Positions 31,627 to 39,655 of a stretch of DNA of 54,995 nt are shown here, in pieces (position 1 is the first letter of the stretch; every line of letters begins with the position of its first letter). The notes beneath the pieces are model-generated. The model made no database searches. It saw only the letters and a list, made by a program, of their open reading frames with translations, and was not told the origin of the DNA. The stretch covers positions 1 through 54,995 of the forward strand of contig JAGHTX010000188.1 of NCBI GenBank assembly GCA_018065105.1. Direction: 5' to 3'. Origin of the DNA: Bacillota bacterium (GTDB lineage: Bacteria > Bacillota_I > Bacilli_A > Erysipelotrichales > Erysipelotrichaceae). Both the position numbers and the translations under genes were made by a program.

Positions 31627-32181
31627 CTAGGATCTAGTAAGAGGAATCAGAAATACCTCATTAAATTTCAGCGTTGGCTGTTTCTTGTTTTCTAGAATTT
31701 GTTCCATTTCTTCTTTAGAAAATTGGATTTGAACAGAATGAGTGTTGATTTGATTGGCTTCCAGGAAATCATCGATAGAAATGCCTACATAGGCTCCTCC
31801 TTCATCTAACATGATGTATTGCACATTCATATGCTTGGCAATTGAAAAGATTTGTAAGAAATCATTTTCTTCTTTTCGTACAGCTCCAATCAATCCATAT
31901 TTGATGTCTTCGATTACTCGTTTATAATAGCGCATCCAACTCGCAGCGAATTCAATATCGCTAAAGACATATAAGGAAGGTGCTCCTCCAAAATCCTTTG
32001 TACTGATTAATGGTGTACTGCTTTTTCGCTCTTTCTTAAATTCTGATCTCGATAGCGCAAAGAATAGTACAGGTTGTTTGTATATTTCCTGCAACAATTC
32101 TCTATAGACAGATTTCCAATCTCCCTTATTGTTCTTTTCTTCATTTAATTTCTGTTTCAAGATTTCTATTGTTTCTATCAT
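31627..32181 (-). CDS. Conserved-looking protein of unknown function (SseB-like?)
   Basis: A 184-residue soluble protein. It begins with a charged helix (IEILKQKLNEEKNNKGDW), then PVLFFALSRSEF, STPLISTKDFGGAPSLYVFSD and a later SIDDFLEANQ. The pattern of a short strand, a loop with Pro/Gly, and a Y-V-F-S-D segment followed by W recalls the SseB N-terminal domain, but the similarity is weak. No catalytic motif or membrane segment is seen. It lies downstream of an MFS carrier on the same strand with a 59-base gap. Confidence 0.6.
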   Translation of the reverse strand: MIETIEILKQKLNEEKNNKGDWKSVYRELLQEIYKQPVLFFALSRSEFKKERKSSTPLISTKDFGGAPSLYVFSDIEFAASWMRYYKRVIEDIKYGLIGAVRKEENDFLQIFSIAKHMNVQYIMLDEGGAYVGISIDDFLEANQINTHSVQIQFSKEEMEQILENKKQPTLKFNEVFLIPLTRS

Positions 32182-32240
32182 AAAGCTTCTCCAACATTTC
32201 TATCCCTAAAATATCAGAGAAGTTTAAAAAATTCTATAGA

Positions 32241-33446
32241 TTAGCTTCTTTGTTTGCGCTTGATTAAGATAGTCAACAAGCACATATTGAAAATGTGGAT
32301 GCCTAGAGCACATACAAACACAAAGCTATAGGCTCCGGTAAAATCATAAACATATCCAATCAATGGTAGAGAAGAAGCAGATCCTACACTTGTTAGAAAA
32401 CCGATAACTGAGTATGTCTTTGTATAGTTTTCTTGTCCAAAGAAATACTTCGTTAATAGAGGAATGCCTACCGCTCCTACCGAATATACAGAACCATATA
32501 CTAGAGCTGCTGCATATAAGAAGACTTCACTTCTAAACATCAACAATCCAACAAGAGAGCACATATTGACCACAATCATAATGAAACAAGCCTTAACAGG
32601 CTTAACCATATCACTTAATACACCAATGATTAGTTTTGTAACGATGTTTCCTACCATGCTGCAAGATAATAAGGCCGCTCCCACTGTTACACTAAAGCCT
32701 AAGGATTGTCCATAGCCGGATAAGTGTTGGGAAATACCGGTAATGGAAGTATGTAATAAAGTAAATATACACATACAAAGAAATCCCAATTGGAAATAAT
32801 TGAATTCTACTTTTTGGGTGACTTGTTTCTTTTCTTGTTCCACATATCCATATGGAAGAAGTCCACAATCTTCCGGGTGTACACTAAATGGATATAATAG
32901 TGCAGGAAGAGTAAAGACTAAAATCATCGCAGCCATAATAAGGTAAGCATTTTTCCAACCATAAATATGGATACAATTTGCGAGGACTGGCGAACAAATT
33001 GCTCCGGATAGTCCACTAAAGCTTAGAGCAATACTGGTAGCAGTACCATGTTTATCGTGAAACCAGTTAGTAATGATCATAGTAATGGGGCTTGTCGCAT
33101 AAAGTCCAGAACCAATACCACGTATAATTCCTAATAGGTAGAACATGTATACGGTACTCGAATAAGCCATCGCAATGGTCGATAAAACCGACATTGCAAC
33201 TCCTAGGATTAATATTTTCTTGTAGTTACAATCGTTAATAATTTTTCGCATCATCAACGATGTACAAGCTGTGGCGAGCAAAGATAAAGTGGCATGCATC
33301 GCAAACGTTCCTCGATAAATACCTAGAGCTTCGGATACAGGTGTGTAAAATATCCCTACACAGTTGTTGCATAATCCTACTGAGCTTGCACTTAAACCGC
33401 ATAATAAAGCTACAATTATCCAGTGTTTTTTATTTCGTGTTTCCAT
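32241..33446 (-). CDS. MFS transporter, OFA-like
   Basis: A 401-residue 12-segment carrier. The N-terminal half has VGIFYTPVSEALGIYRGTFA and later GIGSGLYATSPITMIITNWF with a GTATSIALSFSG block, typical of the oxalate/formate-antiporter-like and monocarboxylate group of the MFS. The second half begins after a charged loop (EQEKKQVTQKVEF). GAGGAG-type purines precede the ATG at 33446. The likely substrate is an organic anion, but this is family inference only. Confidence 0.85.
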   Translation of the reverse strand: METRNKKHWIIVALLCGLSASSVGLCNNCVGIFYTPVSEALGIYRGTFAMHATLSLLATACTSLMMRKIINDCNYKKILILGVAMSVLSTIAMAYSSTVYMFYLLGIIRGIGSGLYATSPITMIITNWFHDKHGTATSIALSFSGLSGAICSPVLANCIHIYGWKNAYLIMAAMILVFTLPALLYPFSVHPEDCGLLPYGYVEQEKKQVTQKVEFNYFQLGFLCMCIFTLLHTSITGISQHLSGYGQSLGFSVTVGAALLSCSMVGNIVTKLIIGVLSDMVKPVKACFIMIVVNMCSLVGLLMFRSEVFLYAAALVYGSVYSVGAVGIPLLTKYFFGQENYTKTYSVIGFLTSVGSASSLPLIGYVYDFTGAYSFVFVCALGIHIFNMCLLTILIKRKQRS

Positions 33447-33529
33447 TATTCATTCTCCTCTGTTGATGTATCCATCTTACAAGGATATGAGATTTGTTTC
33501 TTCTTATTTCCAAAATCAGGAAAAAGAAA

Positions 33530-33550
33530 AAAAGCGTACTCGACGCTTTT
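33530..33550 (-). terminator. Terminator of the small membrane protein gene
   Basis: AAAAGCGT (33530-33537) and ACGCTTTT (33543-33550) form an 8-bp stem, followed on the minus strand by TTTCTTTTTCC. The stem includes the first bases of the stop codon. Confidence 0.65.
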
Positions 33551-33860
33551 AGAACAGACCTTTATTGTATTTAATAATCACGTACAAATTGATTCCAATA
33601 CCTATTGCCAAGAAGGGAATAAGTACATGACTTGATAATTTTTCTTTTCCTAAATATAGCAGAATTCCCATGCATAAGATTCCCATCCCAATAAGATATA
33701 GACCTATTCCACACCATTTCCCGACAATCGAATAATCCTTTTCTTCTATTCTCTTTCTATGATAGGAATGTAACCAGTTAATATTTCCTTTATACATGGA
33801 ATGAGCAATCCCAAAGAAAATCAAAGATAAACTAGATAATATCAATAGTTCTGACAACAT
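33549..33860 (-). CDS. Small membrane protein (DUF3784-like)
   Basis: A 103-residue protein with three hydrophobic segments (about residues 3-20, 48-68 and 78-96) and a short basic loop HSYHRKRIEEKDYS between the first two. This pattern (membrane helix, a loop containing a Y-x-x-x-x-x-E-K segment, two more helices) matches small DUF3784/SdpI-related membrane proteins. The function is unknown. It ends the comB-like gene cluster, 15 bases after it. Confidence 0.7.
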   Translation of the reverse strand: MLSELLILSSLSLIFFGIAHSMYKGNINWLHSYHRKRIEEKDYSIVGKWCGIGLYLIGMGILCMGILLYLGKEKLSSHVLIPFLAIGIGINLYVIIKYNKGLF

Positions 33861-33875
33861 AGTAATTCCCCATTT

Positions 33876-34571
33876 TTATATTTCTATTTTTTTAGAAACG
33901 AATAAATTTTCTTCTTTTTCTACTTTTAGAACAAAATCAAAAATATTAACCTGCGTACACATATAGAAATCTTTATTAGGAAATATTTTTGACAATTCTG
34001 GATCAAAGAATTTTTTACCACTCGTATATTTTAAGTTTTCAATTCTCTCTTCTAGTTGAATAGGTTTTCCTTCTAACATACTTTGAATGTATTCCGCACA
34101 TAAAGTATCTTCTTCTGTTGGTTCTCCTCCGGCTAGTCCTAATCCCATGGCTACCAGGCTAACCTCTTTGGGATCTTTTTGTTTGATATAAGTGGCAATG
34201 GCTTGGGCATTGATCAAGGCACCCGTTAAAATCTCGTCGGCATTTTGGGCATTGATGATTCCCTGCGTTCCTGCTGAAGTCGTATGAATGATTGTTTTTC
34301 CAAACAAATCCAATCCATTTACCTGACTTGGAGAATTTCCAAAATCAAACCCTTCACAAGGAATCCCGTTTCTTTCCCCGATAAATATGTATTCTGGATG
34401 TTTTTCTTGAATCGCATATGCTTCATCCAAATTCGATACAGGATGAATTTTGTGTGCATTCTGATTTGTCAGGAAGACTTCTAGACTAAAGGCACGAAAT
34501 ACATCAATAATAACGGTTAACCCTTTAGCTTGTTTGGCACCTTCTATCCCTTGTAAAATTTTTATATTCAC
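33876..34571 (-). CDS. 2-phosphosulfolactate phosphatase (ComB) family protein
   Basis: A 231-residue protein of the ComB fold. Recognisable blocks are TVIIDVFRAFSLEVFL (about 19-34), GERNGIPCEGFDFGNSP (about 69-85), HTTSAGTQGI (about 100) and EEDTLCAEYI (about 162). In methanogens ComB makes sulfolactate for coenzyme M; in Firmicutes the family is found without that pathway, so the true substrate is unknown, probably an acidic phosphate ester. The ATG overlaps the stop of the PucR-type regulator by 4 bases, so the two are translated together. Confidence 0.85.
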   Translation of the reverse strand: MNIKILQGIEGAKQAKGLTVIIDVFRAFSLEVFLTNQNAHKIHPVSNLDEAYAIQEKHPEYIFIGERNGIPCEGFDFGNSPSQVNGLDLFGKTIIHTTSAGTQGIINAQNADEILTGALINAQAIATYIKQKDPKEVSLVAMGLGLAGGEPTEEDTLCAEYIQSMLEGKPIQLEERIENLKYTSGKKFFDPELSKIFPNKDFYMCTQVNIFDFVLKVEKEENLFVSKKIEI

Positions 34572-35722
34572 AATCTCATCTCCTTTATATAATAAGCAAT
34601 TAAATAAGGAACCTTATCTTCAAATGTATAAAACTGGCATTTTGTGATTTCTTTAATCTTGTTCATGCGATAATTGATTGTATTTCTATGTAAGAAAAAA
34701 TTTTCAGACATAGCTTTTAGATTACAGTCAAATAGAAGATAATTGTGTAATGTTTCTTCCAAATCCGAATTGTGTTTACAATCATACTCTTGTAAAAGAC
34801 CTAAATATTTCCGCTCCATTTGACGAAGAATTTCACGATCTTCTATGCTGAACAACAATTGCAGGATTCCCATTTCATCAAAAGAGACATATGCATCATT
34901 AAAACAAGTTGCCATATCACAAGCCGCTAAGGCTCTCTTATACGATTGAATCATATTTCTTACATCTTTTAAACAAGAGCCGATTCCAATATGTGTTGGA
35001 TAGAACAATCGCTTTTTTAGTCGCTTACTTGTGTCTTCAACCAATTCTTCGACAAACTTTTGTTCCACTCCATTCAAGATTAAAACATAGTTTCCATCAA
35101 ACCAGAAGAAGGCATAGTTTCCATTCAGCTTCTCAAAACACAACTCAATCGTAGCACGAATATGTCTTCTTTCTAACATTCCTAGATCATCTATAGATTT
35201 AACACGAACGATTACAACTTGAAAGGTACTTTCTACATCAAACTCTGAAGTCAATTGCGAACGAGTTTCTTCAATAATACGAGGGTTAATCAAAGTATCA
35301 ATAAATGTCTGATTAATTTGTTTATCTTCTCTTTCCGCACGAATAATTCGATACGATAGATCTTTAATCAATTCATTGATAGACACTTCCCATGGACAAG
35401 TTAGTAACGGGAAATTGTTTTGTTCACAATACGCAATGATATAAGGAGGAATTTCATGAATATAATATCCAGTGTTTACAATCAAACCAACACTATGGAT
35501 TTCTTGTAGTTTTTGTACAAGAGAAAATAGTTTTTCTTCTTCTTGAAATCCCAGACCTGTAGTAATAATCAAATCCTTTCCATAAAGTCGCTGTAAAATG
35601 GTTTCATCTTCGACCAAATGAATCCAGGCCATCCCATTATCACAGCCTTTTTCTCCAGCTAACAGAGTTAATTTGTATAAATTTTGCGTTTCGACAATCG
35701 CATCTTCTACGGTGAATGCCAT
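34568..35722 (-). CDS. PucR/CdaR-type transcriptional regulator
   Basis: A 384-residue regulator. The N-terminal third is a PucR-type sensor domain (LLAGEKGCDNGMAWIHL, then DLIITTGLGFQEEEKLFSLV). A middle GGDEF-like region follows. The C-terminal helix-turn-helix of the PucR/CdaR kind is SENFFLHRNTINYRMNKIKEI (about residues 343-363). Such proteins respond to purine breakdown products, sugar acids or other small molecules. It is the first gene of a unit with the ComB-like gene and the small membrane protein. A perfect 25-bp palindrome lies 19-43 bases before its ATG, and AGAGGA is its ribosome site. Confidence 0.88.
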   Translation of the reverse strand: MAFTVEDAIVETQNLYKLTLLAGEKGCDNGMAWIHLVEDETILQRLYGKDLIITTGLGFQEEEKLFSLVQKLQEIHSVGLIVNTGYYIHEIPPYIIAYCEQNNFPLLTCPWEVSINELIKDLSYRIIRAEREDKQINQTFIDTLINPRIIEETRSQLTSEFDVESTFQVVIVRVKSIDDLGMLERRHIRATIELCFEKLNGNYAFFWFDGNYVLILNGVEQKFVEELVEDTSKRLKKRLFYPTHIGIGSCLKDVRNMIQSYKRALAACDMATCFNDAYVSFDEMGILQLLFSIEDREILRQMERKYLGLLQEYDCKHNSDLEETLHNYLLFDCNLKAMSENFFLHRNTINYRMNKIKEITKCQFYTFEDKVPYLIAYYIKEMRL

Positions 35723-35740
35723 ACTTTTCCTCTTTCTTTA

Positions 35741-35765
35741 TTTATTGTGCACTGTGCACAATAAA
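35741..35765. promoter_or_regulatory. Perfect 25-bp palindrome upstream of the PucR-type gene
   Basis: The arms are TTTATTGTGCAC (35741-35752) and its exact complement (35754-35765) around a single T. It sits between the regulator gene and the divergent peptide/RNA unit. Length and perfection suggest a strong protein-binding site, most simply for the PucR-type regulator. It has no T run, so it is not a terminator. Confidence 0.75.
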
Positions 35766-35815
35766 ATGGGCATATTTTGATAATTTGTGTCCATTTTAAA
35801 ATCATTTTAAACGAA

Positions 35816-35821
35816 TATAAT
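35816..35821 (+). promoter_or_regulatory. -10 box of the peptide/RNA unit
   Basis: A perfect TATAAT, 64 bases before the small frame. The -35 region (ATTTTA/TTTTAA at 793-799 of the 35-kb block) is weak, so activation by a bound regulator is plausible. Confidence 0.5.
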
Positions 35822-35885
35822 ATAAATGTAAACAAACAGAAGAGAAAATCTTTAAGATTTAATATATAAATCAGGAGGTAACCAC

Positions 35886-35933
35886 ATGAACATTTCAGCA
35901 GCAGCTTACGCATCATACGTAGAAAGACACTAA
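35886..35933 (+). CDS. 15-residue peptide MNISAAAYASYVERH
   Basis: A very short frame with an ideal ribosome site (AGGAGGT, 7 bases before the ATG), in a region with its own TATAAT box (35816-35821) and a strong terminator (36005-36031). The peptide is alanine/tyrosine-rich, ends in basic VERH and has no signal peptide. No codon bias test is possible at this size. The best support is the combination of ribosome site, promoter and terminator in an otherwise empty stretch. It could be a leader-type or regulatory peptide. It is divergent from the PucR-type gene, so it is not that gene's attenuator. I do not recognise it. Confidence 0.5.
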   Translation: MNISAAAYASYVERH

Positions 35934-35947
35934 TCTTAACAAACCAC

Positions 35948-35998
35948 TGTATTGTACACATTTCTTTTCTCACCAATCCAATATCTATGTACAATACA
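35948..35998 (+). repeat. 11-bp inverted repeat within the peptide transcript
   Basis: TGTATTGTACA (35948-35958) and its exact complement TGTACAATACA (35988-35998) are separated by 29 bases. In RNA they would form an 11-bp stem between the peptide and the terminator. As DNA each arm shares ATTGTRCA with the arms of the 25-bp palindrome at 35741-35765. Confidence 0.65.
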
Positions 35999-36004
35999 TG
36001 TTTG

Positions 36005-36031
36005 GCTGAGCACCCACTCAGCTTTTTTTTT
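36005..36031 (+). terminator. Terminator of the peptide/RNA unit
   Basis: GCTGAG (36005-36010) and CTCAGC (36017-36022) form a 6-bp stem with loop CACCCA, followed by nine T. It ends a transcript of about 200 bases. Confidence 0.8.
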
Positions 36032-36067
36032 GCTTAAAATCGAAAAAAAGAGTTCAAAACTGAACTC

Positions 36068-37075
36068 TTATATGATTTGAATTTTATTTGCCCAACATTC
36101 ATCAATCATTTCTTGTGGCCAGATACTAGCTTGTACTTCTCCGATGTGTGCTTTCTTTAAAAGTAACATACATAAACGAGATTGTCCGATACCACCACCG
36201 ATTGTGTAAGGTAATTCTTTATTTAAGATTGCCTTGTGGAAAGGTAAATCTTTACGATCTAAACAATTTTCTTTTTCTAATTGTGCTAATAAGCTGTCTT
36301 CATCAACACGGATACCCATACTAGAGATTTCCAATGCACATTGTAATGGTTCATACCAGAATAAGATATCTCCATTTAATTGCCAATCATCATAGTCTGG
36401 TGCACGTCCATCGTGTTTTTGTCCGTCCGCCATTACTTCACCAATTTGCATAACGAATACACATCCGTATTTTTTAGTGATTTCGTTTTCTCTTTCCTTT
36501 GGTGTTAAGTTTGGATATTGAATTAATAATTCATTTGTTGTAACGAAGTGAATATCATCTGGTAAGCGGTTTACCGCATTTGGATATTTGTACCATACTT
36601 CGTGTTCCATGTGTTTGATGACCTTGAAGATTTGACGAACTGTTTCTTGTAAAGTAATAACGTTTCTTTCGCTCTTATCGATTACTTTTTCCCAGTCCCA
36701 TTGGTCAACGTAACATGAGTGCAAATTATCTACTTCTTCATCTTTACGAATTGCGTTCATGTTTGTGTATAGCCCTTCGTGCATTTCGAATCCGTAGTGT
36801 CCTAATGCCATACGTTTCCATTTTGCCAAAGAGTGTACAACTTCAATTCTTTCACTTCCCATACATGCCATTGTGAAGTGAACTGCTTCTTCTGTCCCGT
36901 TTAAGTCGTCATTTAATCCAGAGCTTCTTTCTACAAAAAGAGGTGCTGAAATACGAGATAAATTCATTTCTTTTCCAAATTCGTGTTGGAAAGTATCACG
37001 AATATATTTGATCGCATTTTGAGTTTCTCTTACAGATAAAACTGGATCATAATTTTCAGGTATTATTAATGCCAT
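36068..37075 (-). CDS. asnA: Aspartate-ammonia ligase
   Basis: A 335-residue ammonia-dependent asparagine synthetase, related to class II tRNA synthetases. The start at 37075 ([13 protein letters not shown]) fits the family N-terminus, with GGAAGGAA about 12 bases upstream. Motifs include [44 protein letters not shown] and the C-terminal [14 protein letters not shown]. Length is normal. It is divergent from the FemABX gene. Asparagine (or aspartate) is a common bridge residue in some Gram-positive walls, so a functional link to the neighbour is possible but unproven. Confidence 0.95.
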   Translation of the reverse strand: MALIIPENYDPVLSVRETQNAIKYIRDTFQHEFGKEMNLSRISAPLFVERSSGLNDDLNGTEEAVHFTMACMGSERIEVVHSLAKWKRMALGHYGFEMHEGLYTNMNAIRKDEEVDNLHSCYVDQWDWEKVIDKSERNVITLQETVRQIFKVIKHMEHEVWYKYPNAVNRLPDDIHFVTTNELLIQYPNLTPKERENEITKKYGCVFVMQIGEVMADGQKHDGRAPDYDDWQLNGDILFWYEPLQCALEISSMGIRVDEDSLLAQLEKENCLDRKDLPFHKAILNKELPYTIGGGIGQSRLCMLLLKKAHIGEVQASIWPQEMIDECWANKIQII

Positions 37076-37113
37076 AATTTTTTCATTCCTTCCTAAATTA
37101 AAAAACCTCAATC

Positions 37114-37143
37114 ATTTTATCATAAAAAGTATATATATTTCAA
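37114..37143 (-). promoter_or_regulatory. Candidate promoter of asnA
   Basis: On the minus strand TTGAAA (37138-37143) and TAAAAT (37114-37119) are 18 bases apart. No operator-like symmetry is seen next to it. Confidence 0.45.
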
Positions 37144-37234
37144 TTTTTAGTATGAAACATACACTCTATATCATTGAATTTTAAGGGCTATCTTGATAAA
37201 GTATTATGGTACTCTGTACTAAGGGGGAGAAATT

Positions 37235-38470
37235 ATGTCAAAATATACATTTTCAAAAAATGTTCCTCAACAAGAATATGAAGAATTCGTAAAGAACAGC
37301 GAATACTGTAATTTACTTCAAAGCTACAATTGGGCAAATATTAAATCCAATTGGGATCATTTATATACTGGAGTTTATAACGAAAAAAATGAACTTTGTG
37401 CAACAGGTTTGGTTCTAATTCGTCATTTACCTATGTCTTTTAGTATGTTCTACATTCCTCGTGGTCCAATCATGGATTATCGCAATGAAGAATTATTAAA
37501 ATTCTATTTTACAGAATTAAAAAAGATTGCGAAAAGTTATCATGGGTTGTTTATCAAATTTGACCCATCCATCCATGTCAATGATTACTTATCAAAAGAC
37601 TATAACGACAACAAATATGAACACACACAAGAATATTTGAATATCTTCAAAAAACTTGGTGCCAAACACCATGGTTTCACAATGACTATTTCCGAAACCA
37701 TTCAGCCTCGTTTCCAATCCAATGTATATAAATGTGAAGATGTCGAAGATACCCTTCCAAAACACACAAAACGTTTGATTAAGGATGCGGATCGTAGAAA
37801 TGTTGAAATTATCCACGGCGGTGTGGAATTGGTTGATGAGTTCTCTAGACTTGTTGCTTTAACGGAAGAACGTAAACAGGTGGCTCTAAGAAATAGTGAT
37901 TATTTCAAATTATTAATGAATAACTACCCAGAAGATGGGGTAATCTTCCTAGCCCAATGCAACTTATATCAATTGGCTAAAGATGCCCATGAAAGAAAAG
38001 AAACATTGGTAAAAGAAATCCAGGCTACACCAGAAAATGCCAAAAAGAAAATGCGTCGTTTGATGGATCAAATGAATTCAGTAGAAAAAGATGTCAAAGA
38101 ATTCGATGCGATGTTAGAAGAATTTGGAAACGAAGACAAAGCCATTGCGATTGCCGGTATTCTAAGCATTCAATATGGAAACACTTGTGAAATGTTGTAT
38201 GCAGGAATGGACGAACGTTTTAAAAAGTTCATGCCACAATATAAAGAATATGTTGCCAACTTTGAATGGGCATTTGAAAGAGGATGTATCTGGTCAAATA
38301 TGGGTGGAGTCGAAGGCAGCCTGGATGATGGTCTTACTAAATTTAAAGATAACTTCAATCCAACTATTAATGAATTCATTGGAGAATTTGACTACCCAGT
38401 TTATAAAGTCTTATATCCATTTGCGGCAAAAGCGTATGCGATCATGAAACAAAGAGGAGCGAGTGAATAA
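37235..38470 (+). CDS. FemABX-type aminoacyl-tRNA peptidyltransferase
   Basis: A 411-residue protein of the FemA/FemX/MurM group, which adds amino acids from charged tRNA to the peptidoglycan stem peptide or lipid II at the inner membrane face. LLQSYNWANIKSNWDH opens the first acetyltransferase-like domain, and FYIPRGPIMDY (about 70) is typical. A charged helical arm lies at about 240-300 (HERKETLVKEIQATPENAKKKM...), as in FemA. The second domain has LYAGMDERFKKFMPQY and the end motif FDYPVYKVLYPF. AAGGGGGAG precedes the ATG. A terminator follows. Confidence 0.92.
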   Translation: MSKYTFSKNVPQQEYEEFVKNSEYCNLLQSYNWANIKSNWDHLYTGVYNEKNELCATGLVLIRHLPMSFSMFYIPRGPIMDYRNEELLKFYFTELKKIAKSYHGLFIKFDPSIHVNDYLSKDYNDNKYEHTQEYLNIFKKLGAKHHGFTMTISETIQPRFQSNVYKCEDVEDTLPKHTKRLIKDADRRNVEIIHGGVELVDEFSRLVALTEERKQVALRNSDYFKLLMNNYPEDGVIFLAQCNLYQLAKDAHERKETLVKEIQATPENAKKKMRRLMDQMNSVEKDVKEFDAMLEEFGNEDKAIAIAGILSIQYGNTCEMLYAGMDERFKKFMPQYKEYVANFEWAFERGCIWSNMGGVEGSLDDGLTKFKDNFNPTINEFIGEFDYPVYKVLYPFAAKAYAIMKQRGASE

Positions 38471-38496
38471 GGAATCCAATCGATTCCTTTTTCTTT
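38469..38496 (+). terminator. Terminator of the FemABX gene
   Basis: AAGGAATC (38469-38476) and GATTCCTT (38482-38489) form an 8-bp stem with a 5-base loop, followed by TTTCTTTTT. Confidence 0.7.
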
Positions 38497-38509
38497 TTGC
38501 CCATAAGAA

Positions 38510-38532
38510 AAGAAAGTCTATTAGACTTTCTT
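38510..38532 (-). terminator. Terminator of the DAHP synthase gene
   Basis: AAGAAAGTCTA (38510-38520) and TAGACTTTCTT (38522-38532) are a perfect 11-bp inverted repeat with one central base. On the minus strand TTCTTATGG follows. It contains the first bases of the stop codon. Confidence 0.6.
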
Positions 38533-39562
38533 AACATTTTTCATAGATTTCTAGAATTAAACGTTTTGTGTCTTCCCATCCTAGACATGGGTCTGTGATT
38601 AATTTTCCATAAATACGATCGTCTGTAATTGGTTGGCATCCTTCTACCAAATAAGATTCAATCATGAAACCTTTTACCAATTTCTTTAATTCAGGATCTG
38701 TATTTCTTGAGTGCAATACATCACGTGCAATACGAATTTGTTGTTTGTATTGTTTGTTTGAGTTTGAGTGGTTTGTATCGATAATAACCGCTGGATTTTT
38801 TAATCCTGATTTTTCATATAATTTTTTAATTTCTTCTAAATCTTCATAGTGATAGTTAGGGTGACAGATTCCGTGTTTGTCCACAGCCCCACGTAAAATT
38901 ACGTGTGATAAATCATTTCCTGTTGATGTGACATCTTTCGTACGATAAATGAAACGGTGTGAAGATTGAGCAGCTTTAATCGCATTGATCATAACACTTA
39001 AATCACCAGAAGTAGGGTTCTTCATTCCAACTGGAACATCGGAAATACTGCTTGTTAAGCGGTGTTGTTGGTTTTCTACGGAACGTGCTCCAACGGCTTC
39101 GTATGATAGTACATCGTCTAAATATGCACGGTTTGCAGGGTACAACATTTCATCGGCACAAGTTAATCCACTCGCTTTGATACAGTTGATGTGTAATTTA
39201 CGAATCGCAATAATTCCTTCTGAAAGATCTGGTTCTTTATCCACATCTGGTTGGTGAAGCATTCCTTTGTATCCAGCTCCTGTTGTACGAGGTTTATTTG
39301 TGTAAACACGAGGGATAATCATTAATTTGTCTTTTACGACTTCATTTAATTGTCCTAGTTTAGTCATGTATTCAATAACAGCGTCTTCTCTGTCCGCACT
39401 ACATGGACCAATAATAACGATAAAACGATCGTCTTTTCCTTCGAAAATATCTCGGATTTCTTTATCTCTTTGTTCCTTTAATGTTTTTAATTCATCTGGT
39501 AAAGGGTATTCTTGTTTGATTTGTTCTGGGCTCAACAAATCTTTATTTATTATCATTCCCAT
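38531..39562 (-). CDS. 3-deoxy-7-phosphoheptulonate synthase (class I)
   Basis: A 343-residue AroF/G/H-type DAHP synthase that condenses PEP and erythrose-4-phosphate, the entry to aromatic amino acids. The start at 39562 has AAGAAGG about 9 bases upstream. Core motifs are IGPCSADREDAVIEYM (about 50-65), RVYTNKPRTTGAGYKG, GARSVENQQHRLTSS, and the metal-site stretch IDTNHSNSNKQYKQQ. Length matches the E. coli-like class with feedback control, but the effector cannot be read. No other shikimate genes are nearby. Confidence 0.94.
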   Translation of the reverse strand: MGMIINKDLLSPEQIKQEYPLPDELKTLKEQRDKEIRDIFEGKDDRFIVIIGPCSADREDAVIEYMTKLGQLNEVVKDKLMIIPRVYTNKPRTTGAGYKGMLHQPDVDKEPDLSEGIIAIRKLHINCIKASGLTCADEMLYPANRAYLDDVLSYEAVGARSVENQQHRLTSSISDVPVGMKNPTSGDLSVMINAIKAAQSSHRFIYRTKDVTSTGNDLSHVILRGAVDKHGICHPNYHYEDLEEIKKLYEKSGLKNPAVIIDTNHSNSNKQYKQQIRIARDVLHSRNTDPELKKLVKGFMIESYLVEGCQPITDDRIYGKLITDPCLGWEDTKRLILEIYEKC

Positions 39563-39655
39563 GGTATGTATCCTTCTTTCTTTCACTGACAATGACTATT
39601 CTACACTGAAATATGTCCTTTGTCCAATATTTTCTTATTTTAATATAAGTAAATA

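Noticed and set aside
35886-36031. Leader-peptide attenuator for the PucR-type gene or asnA
   Set aside because: The peptide unit is on the plus strand and ends in its own terminator, while both neighbouring genes are on the minus strand.
37076-37234. T-box leader for asnA
   Set aside because: No T-box consensus, no antiterminator and too little leader sequence upstream of the gene.
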